This document shows, one piece after another, positions 1 through 9,043 of a stretch of 64,000 nucleotides of DNA. Each line of letters begins with the position of its first letter. The stretch's first letter is position 1. The notes under the pieces are model-generated. The model did not search any database. It saw nothing but the letters and a program-made list of their open reading frames with translations, and was not told the DNA's origin. This DNA comes from Novosphingobium olei (GTDB lineage: Bacteria; Pseudomonadota; Alphaproteobacteria; Sphingomonadales; Sphingomonadaceae). Location: the NCBI RefSeq assembly GCF_012927405.1, contig NZ_JABBGM010000007.1, forward strand, positions 104,389 to 168,388. The letters run 5' to 3'. Made by a program: the position numbers and the translations under genes.

Positions 1-724
1 TCATGTCATCCTCGCTACCAAGACCTTCCAGCTCGAATCGGCGCTGGAACTGCTCGAACCGCTGAATGAAGCCCGCTTCACGCTGCTGACGGTCCAGAAC
101 GGGGTCGAGGCCCCCAAAATCGCCCAGGCTGCCCTCCCCCGCACCGAAGTCCTTGGCGCTCGCATGCATGGATTCTTCGAGCTGGAAGAGGGAATCGTGC
201 GTCATACCGGCGTTCCCGCCACCCTGATTGCCGGCCAGGTCGCGGATCGCGCAACAGCACCGGCTTCAGCTGCCGGCGCGGCGTCTCTCGCTGGCGATCT
301 TCGCGTCGCTTCAATCCCGACCAAGCTGGTTCCAGACATGCGCCCGGCGCTGTGGGACAAGTTTATGATGGCGGCGACGATCGGCGGCGTGGCCCCCGCA
401 TTCGGACTGAATGTCGGTGAGGTGCTGGCCCATCCGCAAGCCAGCGCCTTGCTTCGGGATGCCATGACTGAGGTGGTACAAGTTGCGGCGGCGCTCGCCA
501 TCGATCTCCCGTCTGGTTGCATCGCGGAGAAGCTGGAGTTCATCGCCCGCTTTCCGCCAGGCGTCACCAGTTCGCTGCAACGCGATCTCGAAAGCGGCAG
601 ACCTTCGGAATTCGCTCACCTCACCGGCGCGATTCCTCGTTTCGCCCGGCAGGCAGGGCTGCCCTGCCCTGCGGCAGACGATGTTATTGCGCGGTTGCGC
701 GCCCGTGGACTACGCCTTGACTGA
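1..724 (+). CDS. 2-dehydropantoate 2-reductase family protein, 3' part (5' end outside window)
   Basis: The reading frame is open from base 2 to a TGA at 722-724, so only the C-terminal part is in the window. Near the start of the visible part is the motif LLTVQNGVEAPKI, typical of the hinge region of ApbA/PanE-type reductases, followed by the helical C-terminal domain with WDKFMMAATIGG. The family reduces 2-ketopantoate or related 2-oxo acids with NADPH in the cytoplasm. A second member of the family lies nearby (2556-3569) in a degradation operon, so this one may also act on a catabolic 2-oxo acid rather than in pantothenate synthesis; that is inference. Its 3' end overlaps the end of the convergent membrane-protein gene by 15 bases. 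Confidence 0.85.
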   Translation, partial: HVILATKTFQLESALELLEPLNEARFTLLTVQNGVEAPKIAQAALPRTEVLGARMHGFFELEEGIVRHTGVPATLIAGQVADRATAPASAAGAASLAGDLRVASIPTKLVPDMRPALWDKFMMAATIGGVAPAFGLNVGEVLAHPQASALLRDAMTEVVQVAAALAIDLPSGCIAEKLEFIARFPPGVTSSLQRDLESGRPSEFAHLTGAIPRFARQAGLPCPAADDVIARLRARGLRLD

Positions 725-1135
725 TCCGGCGGTTTCCCGCTCAACCGCGCGCACGGCAAACCAAGCGCCCGCGACAATCACTGCGTGCGCTGCCAAGGTC
801 GTCAACCCGACCCACCAAGCCTCACCGCTCCAGACAATGCTATAGATGTCCCAGGCCGAACCGACCAACTCGGTCAGCACGATCACCGGAACCAGCGCCC
901 AGTAGCGCAACGGATCGCGCGCGCCCCACAACGCCACAAGGCCGATTGCCGCCAGTTGGATGCCAACGATCAACCAGGCATCAAGCAGCAGGCCGAAAGA
1001 CGGCGTCCCCTGCCCCAGCGCAATACCGGGGTAGATCAGCCGCAGGGCCCCCGCATAGACCGGCGGCCAGAGCAGCACGAGATTGCAGAGATACCAGATC
1101 CCCACGGCGATCAGGTAAGTGCGCAGAACCTTCAT
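710..1135 (-). CDS. Small integral membrane protein, unknown function
   Basis: 141 residues starting MKVLRTYLIAVGIWYLCN, with about four hydrophobic segments (near residues 5-25, 45-68, 72-98 and 108-130). A longer frame reaches 1192, but the ATG at 1135 has a strong GGAGG ribosome site just upstream and I prefer it. It is the last gene of the minus-strand catabolic operon, 10 bases after the DUF1330 gene. No motif lets me assign a function; a role linked to the operon is only implied by position. Confidence 0.7.
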   Translation of the reverse strand: MKVLRTYLIAVGIWYLCNLVLLWPPVYAGALRLIYPGIALGQGTPSFGLLLDAWLIVGIQLAAIGLVALWGARDPLRYWALVPVIVLTELVGSAWDIYSIVWSGEAWWVGLTTLAAHAVIVAGAWFAVRAVERETAGSVKA

Positions 1136-1145
1136 GGCGGCCTCC

Positions 1146-1430
1146 TCAGGCGATCGCGAAGATATCCGATGTGGCGCAGGCGATGCGCGCATCCTTGTGC
1201 GGCGCGTAGTCGGGATCGTTCATGAAGGCGTCGATCGCCTCCATCGAGGGGAACTCGATCACGACGACATAGTCCGGCTCGGTTCCTTCGCCCTCGTAAC
1301 GGACAAACTGGTTCGAGCGGCAGACCAATTCCCCGCCGTGCCGTCCGACCAGCGCCGGAACCGCGGCCATATAGTCTGCCACCCAGGCTTCGTCGTGCGA
1401 CTTGATCGATCCGATGAAATAGGCAGCCAT
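1146..1430 (-). CDS. DUF1330 family protein
   Basis: 94 residues beginning MAAYFIGSIKSHDEAW, with the hallmarks of the small ferredoxin-fold DUF1330 family: an N-terminal beta strand, LVGRHGGELVCRS, a central strand VVVIEFPSMEAIDAF and a late PDYAPHKDAR. Such proteins resemble stress-responsive or monooxygenase-type alpha/beta barrels, but no reaction is established. The ATG at 1430 is chosen because it follows GAAAGGAAACAGG; an upstream ATG at 1451 lacks a clear ribosome site. It sits between the decarboxylating dehydrogenase and the membrane-protein gene and is likely cotranscribed with them. Confidence 0.8.
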   Translation of the reverse strand: MAAYFIGSIKSHDEAWVADYMAAVPALVGRHGGELVCRSNQFVRYEGEGTEPDYVVVIEFPSMEAIDAFMNDPDYAPHKDARIACATSDIFAIA

Positions 1431-1474
1431 CAACCTGTTTCCTTTCGTCATGGCCAGGATCGCCAGCCTTCAGG

Positions 1475-2542
1475 CTAGAATCCCAGCAACTTGGTGCGGA
1501 CTGCCTCTGCAAATCCGGCGGTTGTCCCATTGCCGCCAAGATCGGGGGTCCTGGCAATATCAGGAGCAATGAGCGAGGCTTCGAGCGCGCGCATCACCAG
1601 CGCGGCGGCTTCGTCTTCGCCCAAGTGCTCCAACATCATTGCACCCGACCAGATCTGGCCGATCGGATTGGCGATGCCCTTGCCAGCAATGTCCGGTGCT
1701 GAACCGTGGACAGGCTCGAACATCGAAGGATACCGCCGCTCAGGGTTGAGGTTGGCGGACGGCGCCACTGCGATGGTGCCAGTTATGCCCGGCCCCAAAT
1801 CCGACAGGATGTCGCCGAACAAGTTCGAACCGACCACCACGTCAAACCGATCCGGCGACATCACAAAACGCGCGGCGAGGATATCGACGTGATACTGATC
1901 GGCGGCGACATCGGGATATTCGCCGCCGATCGCGGCAAAGCGTTCATCCCAGAACGGCATCGAATGGTACAGGCCGTTCGACTTGGTGGCGGAAGTGACA
2001 TGCTTGCGGCCAAGCCGGCGCGCGAAATCGAAGGCGAAGCGCAGGATCCGGTCGGTGCCGCGACGGGTGAAGATCGCCTGCTGGACGACAATCTCGTCCT
2101 CGCCGGTGCCGGTGCGGCCGCCGATCTGCGAATATTCACCCTCCGAATTTTCGCGCACCACCCAGAAATCGATGTCCCCGGGGGCTTTGTCGCGCAGGGG
2201 CGAAGCGATCCCCGGTAGCAGCCGCACCGGACGCAGATTAACATATTGCTCGAACTCACGCCGGATCGGCAGCAACAGACCCCAAAGCGAAATATGGTCC
2301 GGAACACCTGGATAACCGACCGCCCCCAGAAACACCGCCTCATGATCCCGCAACTGGTCAAGCCCATCATCGGGCATCATCTTGCCGGTTTCGAGGTAGG
2401 TCTGGCAGCTCCAGTCGAAGTGCCGGAAATCGAGCGCGAAACCGCACTTGTCGGCCGTCGCGGTCAGTACCTCGATTGCGGCAGGCACTACCTCGCGACC
2501 AATCCCGTCCCCTGGAATGCTGGCGATGGAATAGCGCTTCAC
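1475..2542 (-). CDS. Isocitrate/isopropylmalate-type dehydrogenase (D-malate/tartrate dehydrogenase-like)
   Basis: About 355 residues with the full beta-decarboxylating dehydrogenase pattern: IPGDGIGREV at the N-terminus, REFEQYVNLRPVRL, VVRENSEGEYS, GSNLFGDILSDLGPGITG and a C-terminal EPVHGSAPDIAGKGIANP that binds NAD and Mg. The best match by eye is the tartrate / D-malate dehydrogenase (decarboxylating) branch rather than LeuB, because of the REFEQYVNLRP and NSEGEYS segments. It would oxidise and decarboxylate a 2-hydroxy dicarboxylic acid, giving a 2-oxo acid such as pyruvate. I place the start at GTG 2542; TTG 2548 is an alternative. It lies 13 bases after the ketopantoate-reductase-like gene. 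Confidence 0.88.
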   Translation of the reverse strand: MKRYSIASIPGDGIGREVVPAAIEVLTATADKCGFALDFRHFDWSCQTYLETGKMMPDDGLDQLRDHEAVFLGAVGYPGVPDHISLWGLLLPIRREFEQYVNLRPVRLLPGIASPLRDKAPGDIDFWVVRENSEGEYSQIGGRTGTGEDEIVVQQAIFTRRGTDRILRFAFDFARRLGRKHVTSATKSNGLYHSMPFWDERFAAIGGEYPDVAADQYHVDILAARFVMSPDRFDVVVGSNLFGDILSDLGPGITGTIAVAPSANLNPERRYPSMFEPVHGSAPDIAGKGIANPIGQIWSGAMMLEHLGEDEAAALVMRALEASLIAPDIARTPDLGGNGTTAGFAEAVRTKLLGF

Positions 2543-2555
2543 GCTCAAGCACCGA

Positions 2556-3569
2556 TCACAGGTAACTGTTCAGGGTCTTGAGAACCCGATAAGCGCTGAG
2601 GAAGGTCGGCGCGGACACCTCCAAACGCTCAGCAGCGGCGGCAAGCGGGCCGAGGACTTCGTCCACTTCCATCCGCCGACCTGCCACCAGATCGTCGTGC
2701 ATCGAGGTGCGAACCGGGCGGTTTTCCGGTTTGAACCGGGTGCCCATGGCCATAACCCCCGCAACGGCTTCTTCAAAGCCTTCACGGTCGATCTCGACCA
2801 ACCGGGATACCGGCGCGAAGTAATTTTGCGGTTGGTAACCAAGCGCCTTGTAGATCGCCAGCAGATCCTTGACGACATGGACGTAGTGTTCGGCGCCTTC
2901 GCGAACCGCCAGGCCATTCACAAAATCCAGCTGTGGAATCGCACCCAATGTGCTCGCGCTCCACGAGGAGGCGCTGCCGACCTGGACCACTTTTTCCCAA
3001 TGGACATGAACAATGTCGGCGGTCGAGCGCGAACCCATGCCCGCTTTGTCGAGCGCTCCGGCCATGATCCGCGTGCGCTCGCTCTCCCCGCCTTCCAGCT
3101 CGCCGAAATAGGCGGTGACCGGAACCGCCATGTGATTGAGCGCCTTGCCCGGCTCGAGCAGGGTCGCTCCGTCCATGATCGAGCCGCCGATCACCTTGTC
3201 CTTGCCGAACACAGCCTGGAGCTTGTCTTCCTTGCCCACGCCGTTCTGCAAGGTCAGCGCACAGGCGGTGCGATCGACCAGCACCTGCGCATCGGCCAGA
3301 GCCTGATCGGTGCCTTTGGCCTTGGTCAGCAGGATGTAATAGTCGATCTCGCCTTCAACCTCTTCGGGTGTCTCCACCGCGAAGAGGTTGTCGCTCTGCA
3401 CGAACTGGGCGCGCACCCCGGAAATCTGCAGGCCATCCTGGCGGATCGCCTCGACATGGGGCTTGCGCGCGATCAGCGTGACCTTGTGGCCACCGCGCGC
3501 CAGGAATCCGCCGATGACCGAGCCCAGCCCGCCGGCACCGTGGAAACAGAAATGCAATTGCTTGGACAT
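2556..3569 (-). CDS. 2-dehydropantoate 2-reductase family oxidoreductase
   Basis: 337 residues. The N-terminal HGAGGLGSVIGGFLARGG is the NADP-binding GxGxxG fold. LTLQNGVGKEDKL is the substrate-side motif of the ApbA/PanE family, and the C-terminal half is the helical ApbA_C domain with a long closing helix. The ATG at 3569 is preferred over a TTG at 3602, which would overlap the upstream gene. Position between a DapA-type aldolase and a decarboxylating dehydrogenase suggests it reduces a 2-oxo acid intermediate of the pathway instead of ketopantoate. That is inference from context. Confidence 0.85.
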   Translation of the reverse strand: MSKQLHFCFHGAGGLGSVIGGFLARGGHKVTLIARKPHVEAIRQDGLQISGVRAQFVQSDNLFAVETPEEVEGEIDYYILLTKAKGTDQALADAQVLVDRTACALTLQNGVGKEDKLQAVFGKDKVIGGSIMDGATLLEPGKALNHMAVPVTAYFGELEGGESERTRIMAGALDKAGMGSRSTADIVHVHWEKVVQVGSASSWSASTLGAIPQLDFVNGLAVREGAEHYVHVVKDLLAIYKALGYQPQNYFAPVSRLVEIDREGFEEAVAGVMAMGTRFKPENRPVRTSMHDDLVAGRRMEVDEVLGPLAAAAERLEVSAPTFLSAYRVLKTLNSYL

Positions 3570-3594
3570 GCTTTGGGATTCCCGTTCGTTCGGT

Positions 3595-4557
3595 TCAGGC
3601 AATGCCCAGTTCGATCAGCTTGGCCCTGATCTGCTCTTTCTTTTCCGGGGTCACATCGGCCACCGGCGGCAGGATCGGACCAGCCTTGAGGCCGATCGCC
3701 TCGTACCAGGCCTTCACATTGGCAAGTGCGCTGGCATAGGTCGCGGTGCGGGCAATATCCCACAGGAAGTTGTCGTGATAGAATTCGCGGACTTCGCTGA
3801 GCTGATCGGAGGCGGCACGTGCTTCCTCCCATTTTCCTTCGTGCGCCAGACGGATGTATTCCTTGGCGAAGTGCCGCTTCTTGCCGTAAAGCATGTAGGA
3901 CAACTCGCCCCAGCAGACCGTGCCGCCGAGACGAAGATCGTCGAGGAAGAAGTATTCGAACGGCTCCATCGTGTTGAAGCCTTCGGGCATCAGCTGGCGG
4001 ATCTTGATGGTCTCCGCGCGGCTCATCGCGCCCTGCTTGACCCCGATCACGGTATCGATATCAGCCAGGCGGCGCATCAGGTCCCAGCTCAGCACCGTGC
4101 CCGAAACCGGAGTGCGGTAGAGGCAGACCGCCAGATCGGTGTGGTCGGTCAGGTACTTGAACCAGGCGTAGATTTCATCGTCGCGCTTGAGCTGGACCAC
4201 CGGGTTGATCACCTCGGCCCCGTTGTAGCCCAGCTTCTCGACGAACTGCATCTTCTCGATCGCGGTATAGACGCTAGGATCGAGCACGATGGTCCACAGG
4301 TCGAGCCGCCCGGCGTTCGCTTCCGCAACGATCTCGTGATAGCGAAACCAGTCGGAGGGGGAGACGTTCCAGCATTCGGCGATGAACCCGCCCACGGCCA
4401 GGCCATCTACGCCCATTTCAACATATTTGTCGATGTTGTAACGGATGCCGTCCACGTCGAACTTGTAATCGGCGGTCATCGGCGTGATCGGACACTGATA
4501 GAATCCTTTGACCGTCTTGGTAGCCCACGCCTTGGCTTCGTTGCGAGTGTAGTCCAT
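3595..4557 (-). CDS. DapA/NAL-type class I aldolase or hydratase-aldolase
   Basis: 320 residues of the dihydrodipicolinate synthase / N-acetylneuraminate lyase barrel. The Schiff-base lysine is K174 in VIGVKQG and the partner tyrosine Y147 in CLYRTP. The usual GGTTGE-type phosphate or carboxylate loop is changed to GGFIAECWNVSP (residues 56-67), so the substrate is probably not that of DapA. Enzymes of this fold in aromatic pathways cleave or hydrate pyruvate adducts. Pyruvate as one product would fit the adjacent pyruvate phosphate dikinase. The start at 4557 follows AGGGAAAGC. The exact reaction is not assignable from sequence. Confidence 0.82.
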   Translation of the reverse strand: MDYTRNEAKAWATKTVKGFYQCPITPMTADYKFDVDGIRYNIDKYVEMGVDGLAVGGFIAECWNVSPSDWFRYHEIVAEANAGRLDLWTIVLDPSVYTAIEKMQFVEKLGYNGAEVINPVVQLKRDDEIYAWFKYLTDHTDLAVCLYRTPVSGTVLSWDLMRRLADIDTVIGVKQGAMSRAETIKIRQLMPEGFNTMEPFEYFFLDDLRLGGTVCWGELSYMLYGKKRHFAKEYIRLAHEGKWEEARAASDQLSEVREFYHDNFLWDIARTATYASALANVKAWYEAIGLKAGPILPPVADVTPEKKEQIRAKLIELGIA

Positions 4558-4614
4558 GTCCAGCTTTCCCTTGTCTTGGTGATGTTCGGGTACAGTGTTG
4601 TTTGCCGTGCAGGT

Positions 4615-7281
4615 CTAGGCCGCCGTGAGCGCCGCTTGGGCGGCAGCCAGTCGGGCGATCGGCACGCGGAACGGCGAGGCACTGACATAGTCCAGCCCTA
4701 TTTCCTCGCAGAAGGCAATCGATGCCGGATCGCCGCCATGCTCGCCGCAGATCCCCAGTTTCAGATCGGGGCGGGCTTCCCGGCCCTTGCGCGAGGCCAT
4801 CTCGATCAGCCTCCCGACACCGTCGATGTCGAGGCTGACAAACGGATCCTTGGCGATGATGCCCTTGTCGACATAGGCCCCAAGGAAGCGCGCCGCATCA
4901 TCGCGGCTGATCCCCAGCGTGGTCTGGGTAAGATCGTTGGTCCCGAACGAGAAGAATTCGCCGCTGACGGCTAATTCGTCGGCGACCAGTGCTGCCCGCG
5001 GCAACTCGATCATCGTGCCCACGCTGAAGCCGATCCGCCTGCCCTGCTCCGTGAACACGATCTCGGCGACCTTGTGCAGCGCGTCCTTCAGCGTCTCCAG
5101 TTCGCGCGGCATCCCCACCAGTGGGATCATGATCTCGGGAAAGACCGCCTTGCCTGCCTCAGCGGTGACAGCCAGCGCGGCTTCGAAAATCGCTCGAGCC
5201 TGCATCTCATAAATTTCGGGGTAGACCACGCCCAGTCGGCAGCCTCGATGCCCCAGCATGGGGTTGGTTTCCGCCAATTCGATTGCGCGATGCCGAACCT
5301 GCTCCACGTCAATACCCATCGCCCGCGAAAGCTCGGTGAACTCGCTATCCGTATGCGGCAGAAACTCGTGCAGCGGCGGATCGAGGAGGCGGATGGTGAC
5401 TGGCAAGCCTTCCATGATTTCGAAGATCCGGCGGAAGTCGGTGCGCTGTTCGGGCAATAGCTGGTCGAGCGCGGAGCGTCGTTCCTTTTCGCTGTCGGCC
5501 AGGATCATCTGCCGCATGGCGAGGATCCGGCTTTCATCGAAGAACATGTGCTCGGTTCGGCAAAGCCCGACCCCTTCGGCCCCGAACCGGCGGGCCATTT
5601 CGCAATCGAGCGGGGTTTCCGCGTTGGTCCGAATCTTCAGGCGGCGATGCTTGTCAGCCCATGCCATCACCGTTGCGAAATCGCCCGAAAGTTTGGGCAG
5701 GATCGTCGGCAGTTCGCCCAGGAACACTTCGCCGGTCGAACCGTCGATCGTGATGAATGCGCCCTCTTCGAGCCGCTGGCCGCCGATCTCGGCGACCCGC
5801 GCGACCGGGTCGATCTTGAGACTCGCGGTGCCCGCCACGCATGGCCGGCCCATACCCCGCGCGACCACGGCCGCGTGGCTGGTCATGCCGCCGCGCGCCG
5901 TCAGGATGCCGGTTGCGACGTGCATGCCATGGATGTCGTCAGGCGACGTCTCATGCCTGACGAGGATGACCTTCTCTCCCAATTCGGCCCACCGTGCCGC
6001 TGTTTCCGCATCGAATACCACACCTCCCGAGGCTGCCCCGGGCGAGGCAGGCAAACCCTTTCCGAGCAGCACCCGTGGGGCATTCGGATCGAGCGAGGGG
6101 TGAAGCAACTGGTCGAGCGAGGCCGGGTCGAGGCGGAGCAGCGCGGTCACTTCGTCGACCAGGCTCTCTTCGACCATGTCGACGGCAATCTTGAGCGCGG
6201 CCTTGGCGGTGCGCTTGCCCGAACGGGTCTGAAGGAGGTAGAGCCTGCCGCGTTCGACTGTGAATTCGATGTCCTGCATGTCGCGATAGTGGCGCTCCAG
6301 CAGTTCGAACACCTCAGCAAGTTGGGCATAGGCCTTCGGCATCGCTTCCTGCATTGAGGGAAGCCGCGCACCTGCGGCTTCGCGGGCAGCCCTGGTCAGA
6401 TACTGGGGCGTGCGGATGCCGGCGACAACATCCTCACCCTGGGCGTTGGCCAGCCATTCGCCGTAGTAGGCCTTCTCGCCGGTTGCAGGGTTGCGGGTAA
6501 AGGCGACGCCGGTAGCGCTGGTCTCGCCAAGATTTCCGAACACCATGGCTTGGACGTTAACCGCCGTGCCCCAATCTCCGGGGATATCGTTCAGGCGCCG
6601 GTAGACCTTGGCTCGCGGTGAGTCCCATGAGCGGAACACCGCCTCGATTGCCGTCCAGAGTTGTTCCTGTACATCCTGAGGAAAGGCCGCGCCGTGATGG
6701 GCAAGCACGAGATCCTTGAAGGTCGCGATCACGCCGCGCAGATCCTCCACTCGAAGATCGATATCCTCATCGACGCCGCGATCTTCCTTGATGCGGTCAA
6801 GGGCTGCCTCGAATACGCCATGCTCGATTTCGAGCACGACACTGGAATACATCTGGATGAAGCGGCGATAACTGTCGAGCGCGAACCGCTCATCCCCGGA
6901 GGACTGGCCCAGGCCGGTGACGGTAGCATCATTGATGCCAAGGTTGAGGATCGTGTCCATCATCCCCGGCATGGATACCCGCGCGCCCGAACGCACCGAG
7001 ACCAGCAGGGGATCGCGAGGATTGCCGAACGTCTTGCCCGTCGCCCGTTCGACCAGCCCCAAAGCAGCCGAAACCTCATCGCGGATGCGATCAAGTGAAG
7101 CTCTGCCGTGGTCAAGATAAGCGAGGCATTCGCCGGCGGAAATCGTGAATCCAGGCGGGACGGGCAGCCCGATCCGCGCCATCTCGGCGAGGTTGGCCCC
7201 TTTCCCGCCCAAGACGCGCTTGTCGAGACCAATCTGACCTGCGACCAGAACGCCGGAACCGAAGGAAAACACACTCGACAT
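4615..7281 (-). CDS. ppdK: Pyruvate, phosphate dikinase
   Basis: 888 residues with all three PPDK parts in order: an N-terminal ATP-grasp nucleotide-binding region (VLGGKGANLAEMARIGLPVPPGF, then SVRSGARVSMPGMMDTILNLG), the central phosphohistidine domain with GGMTSHAAVVARGMGRP near residue 450, and the C-terminal PEP/pyruvate barrel ending in GICGEHGGDP and a YVSASPFRVP tail. It interconverts pyruvate, ATP and phosphate with PEP, AMP and pyrophosphate in the cytoplasm. Start ATG 7281 follows a CAGGAA site; an upstream frame extension to 7314 is less likely. A plasmid-borne copy inside a degradation operon is unusual and would return pyruvate from ring cleavage to PEP for gluconeogenesis (inference). 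Confidence 0.95.
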   Translation of the reverse strand: MSSVFSFGSGVLVAGQIGLDKRVLGGKGANLAEMARIGLPVPPGFTISAGECLAYLDHGRASLDRIRDEVSAALGLVERATGKTFGNPRDPLLVSVRSGARVSMPGMMDTILNLGINDATVTGLGQSSGDERFALDSYRRFIQMYSSVVLEIEHGVFEAALDRIKEDRGVDEDIDLRVEDLRGVIATFKDLVLAHHGAAFPQDVQEQLWTAIEAVFRSWDSPRAKVYRRLNDIPGDWGTAVNVQAMVFGNLGETSATGVAFTRNPATGEKAYYGEWLANAQGEDVVAGIRTPQYLTRAAREAAGARLPSMQEAMPKAYAQLAEVFELLERHYRDMQDIEFTVERGRLYLLQTRSGKRTAKAALKIAVDMVEESLVDEVTALLRLDPASLDQLLHPSLDPNAPRVLLGKGLPASPGAASGGVVFDAETAARWAELGEKVILVRHETSPDDIHGMHVATGILTARGGMTSHAAVVARGMGRPCVAGTASLKIDPVARVAEIGGQRLEEGAFITIDGSTGEVFLGELPTILPKLSGDFATVMAWADKHRRLKIRTNAETPLDCEMARRFGAEGVGLCRTEHMFFDESRILAMRQMILADSEKERRSALDQLLPEQRTDFRRIFEIMEGLPVTIRLLDPPLHEFLPHTDSEFTELSRAMGIDVEQVRHRAIELAETNPMLGHRGCRLGVVYPEIYEMQARAIFEAALAVTAEAGKAVFPEIMIPLVGMPRELETLKDALHKVAEIVFTEQGRRIGFSVGTMIELPRAALVADELAVSGEFFSFGTNDLTQTTLGISRDDAARFLGAYVDKGIIAKDPFVSLDIDGVGRLIEMASRKGREARPDLKLGICGEHGGDPASIAFCEEIGLDYVSASPFRVPIARLAAAQAALTAA

Positions 7282-7353
7282 TGTTAAATTCCTGAGGTCC
7301 AAGTGCAGGTCCAAGGCGGCGCAATTCGATTGGTGCGCCGCCCCAGAAGCGAT

Positions 7354-8451
7354 CTACATTTTGAGAATGGCCTTGATCGCCTTGCCGGTCTTTTCGGTAT
7401 CCTCGACGGCCTGGTTGATCTGGTCGAGATCATAGAAGGTGCAGAGCTTCTCGAACGGGAACAGCCCGGCCTTCTGCATCGCAATCAGTTGCGGGATGAA
7501 GACCTGCGGGGTGCTCGATCCTTCGACTACGCCGCGCAACTTGCGGCCAAACAGCATGTTGTTCATGTCTAGCGAAAATTCGGTGCCCAGCTTCGCCCCG
7601 CCGACCACTGCGGTTTCACCCATGTTGTGCGTGCTGTCCACCGCCGAGCGCAGCACCGCTGGAATGGCGGTGGTATCCATGGCATAGTCGGCGCCGCCAC
7701 CGGTCATCGCGACGATCGCTTCCTGAGCGTTGACCGTGTTGGCGTCGATCACATCGGTGGCGCCCAGTTCACGCGCCAGTTCCAAGCGGCCTGCGTTGCG
7801 GTCAACCGCGATGATCTTGAGGCAGCCCGAGGCCTTGGCGGCCATCACGGCGCTGAGGCCGACCGACCCGACCCCGAAGATCGCGATCGAGGAGCCAGGT
7901 TCGGGACAAAGCGCATTGAGGATGCTGCCCGCCCCGGTCTGGATGCCGCAGCCCAGTGGGCCCAAAAGTTCGATCTGTGCGTCGTCGGCAACCTTGACGC
8001 AGTTGTTTTCCGACGCGATCGAATAGGTCGCGAACGAGGATTGCCCGAAGAAGCAGGCGTTGACCTCTTGGCCGTTGCGGGTAATCGGCGTCGAACCATC
8101 CAGGCGGCGGCCCATGAAATTGAGCGGGAACAGGCTCGGACAATAGGCCTGATGCCCCTTGAGGCACGATGGACAGGTGCCGCAATAGCTGAAGGAGAGC
8201 ACGACCTTGTCGCCTGGCTTGACAGTGGTGACGCCACGTCCGACCTTTTCGACAACGCCCGAACCTTCATGGCCCAGCACCGCCGGCAGCGGCGTCGGGT
8301 AATATTGATCGCGAACCGTCAGGTCGGTATGACACATGCCAGCTGCGGCAACCTTGACCAGCACTTCGCCGTCGCGCGGATCCTCGATAGAGACGTTATC
8401 CAGAACGAATTCGCCGCCTTGACGCTCGATAATTGCCGCGTATGCGTCCAT
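7354..8451 (-). CDS. Zinc-dependent alcohol dehydrogenase (aryl-alcohol dehydrogenase-like)
   Basis: 365 residues of the medium-chain dehydrogenase family. Catalytic zinc ligands are C40 (AAGMCHTD) and H61-E62 (VLGHEGSG). The structural zinc site is C90, C93, C96 and C104 in [15 protein letters not shown]. The Rossmann motif is [10 protein letters not shown] near residue 190. The overall length and the [12 protein letters not shown] loop resemble benzyl/aryl alcohol dehydrogenases. It would oxidise an alcohol to an aldehyde with NAD. A GGAGAG site precedes ATG 8451. It lies 42 bases after the dioxygenase beta-subunit gene and 72 bases before ppdK, so it is probably in the same transcript. Confidence 0.92.
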   Translation of the reverse strand: MDAYAAIIERQGGEFVLDNVSIEDPRDGEVLVKVAAAGMCHTDLTVRDQYYPTPLPAVLGHEGSGVVEKVGRGVTTVKPGDKVVLSFSYCGTCPSCLKGHQAYCPSLFPLNFMGRRLDGSTPITRNGQEVNACFFGQSSFATYSIASENNCVKVADDAQIELLGPLGCGIQTGAGSILNALCPEPGSSIAIFGVGSVGLSAVMAAKASGCLKIIAVDRNAGRLELARELGATDVIDANTVNAQEAIVAMTGGGADYAMDTTAIPAVLRSAVDSTHNMGETAVVGGAKLGTEFSLDMNNMLFGRKLRGVVEGSSTPQVFIPQLIAMQKAGLFPFEKLCTFYDLDQINQAVEDTEKTGKAIKAILKM

Positions 8452-8493
8452 TTTTGCTCTCCCCTTTCCTGATTTCCAGTTGATTGAATTTGC

Positions 8494-9018
8494 TTATACA
8501 AAGAAATAGAGATTCTTGTCCTGCACGACGCGCGCGTCGATATTCAGCTTCCTGCTGAATACCTTGAAGCCGCTGCCTGTTTTCCGCAGCTTGTCTTCGC
8601 GTCCCAGCGTGTGCACGTAAACTTCGCTCTGTCGGCGATTGCGGTGCACCAGAACATTAGAGAAGACCTCGAATTCAAACGGTGCAATTTCGAATGCTTC
8701 GACATTGGTGACGAAATAGCGGATACGTGATGGCGGATCTTCCATCCATACCTGACCCGTCAGCAACCGGTCGACCCGCTGCTGCAGCTCGGCATAGTCA
8801 TCGTTGTAGATTGCGGCATCCCCCGGGGTTGGATCCGGGCGGCGGTCACGTGCGAACCGCTGTTCGTAAACTGGCATCCAGTAATGGATATCTTCGGCGA
8901 TTACAGTATCGAACCATTCGCGATATTGCTGGTTTTGCAACATCCGCACCTCGGCGGAATAGTGACTGACGATGGCATGATGCAGTTCCATGCCTACGGG
9001 CTTGCGTGTTTCGGTCAT
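8494..9018 (-). CDS. Aromatic-ring-hydroxylating dioxygenase, beta subunit
   Basis: 174 residues of the SnoaL-like cone fold used by dioxygenase small subunits: MLQNQQYREWFDTVIAEDIHYWMPV near the N-terminus, then DDYAELQQRVDRLLTG, PPSRIRYFVTNVE and the C-terminal FSRKLNIDARVVQDKNLYFFV, which matches the normal end of this family. It has a structural role, forming alpha3-beta3 hexamers with the subunit encoded just upstream (gap 25 bases). The ATG at 9018 gives a family-typical length; a frame extension to 9228 would overlap the alpha gene and is rejected. Confidence 0.92.
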   Translation of the reverse strand: MTETRKPVGMELHHAIVSHYSAEVRMLQNQQYREWFDTVIAEDIHYWMPVYEQRFARDRRPDPTPGDAAIYNDDYAELQQRVDRLLTGQVWMEDPPSRIRYFVTNVEAFEIAPFEFEVFSNVLVHRNRRQSEVYVHTLGREDKLRKTGSGFKVFSRKLNIDARVVQDKNLYFFV

Positions 9019-9043
9019 CTTGCGGTCCAGATTGCTGTCGGGA

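Noticed and set aside
3388..4974. Open frame of 528 codons on the plus strand opposite the aldolase and dikinase genes
   Set aside because: No recognisable domain; the opposite strand encodes well-supported enzymes.
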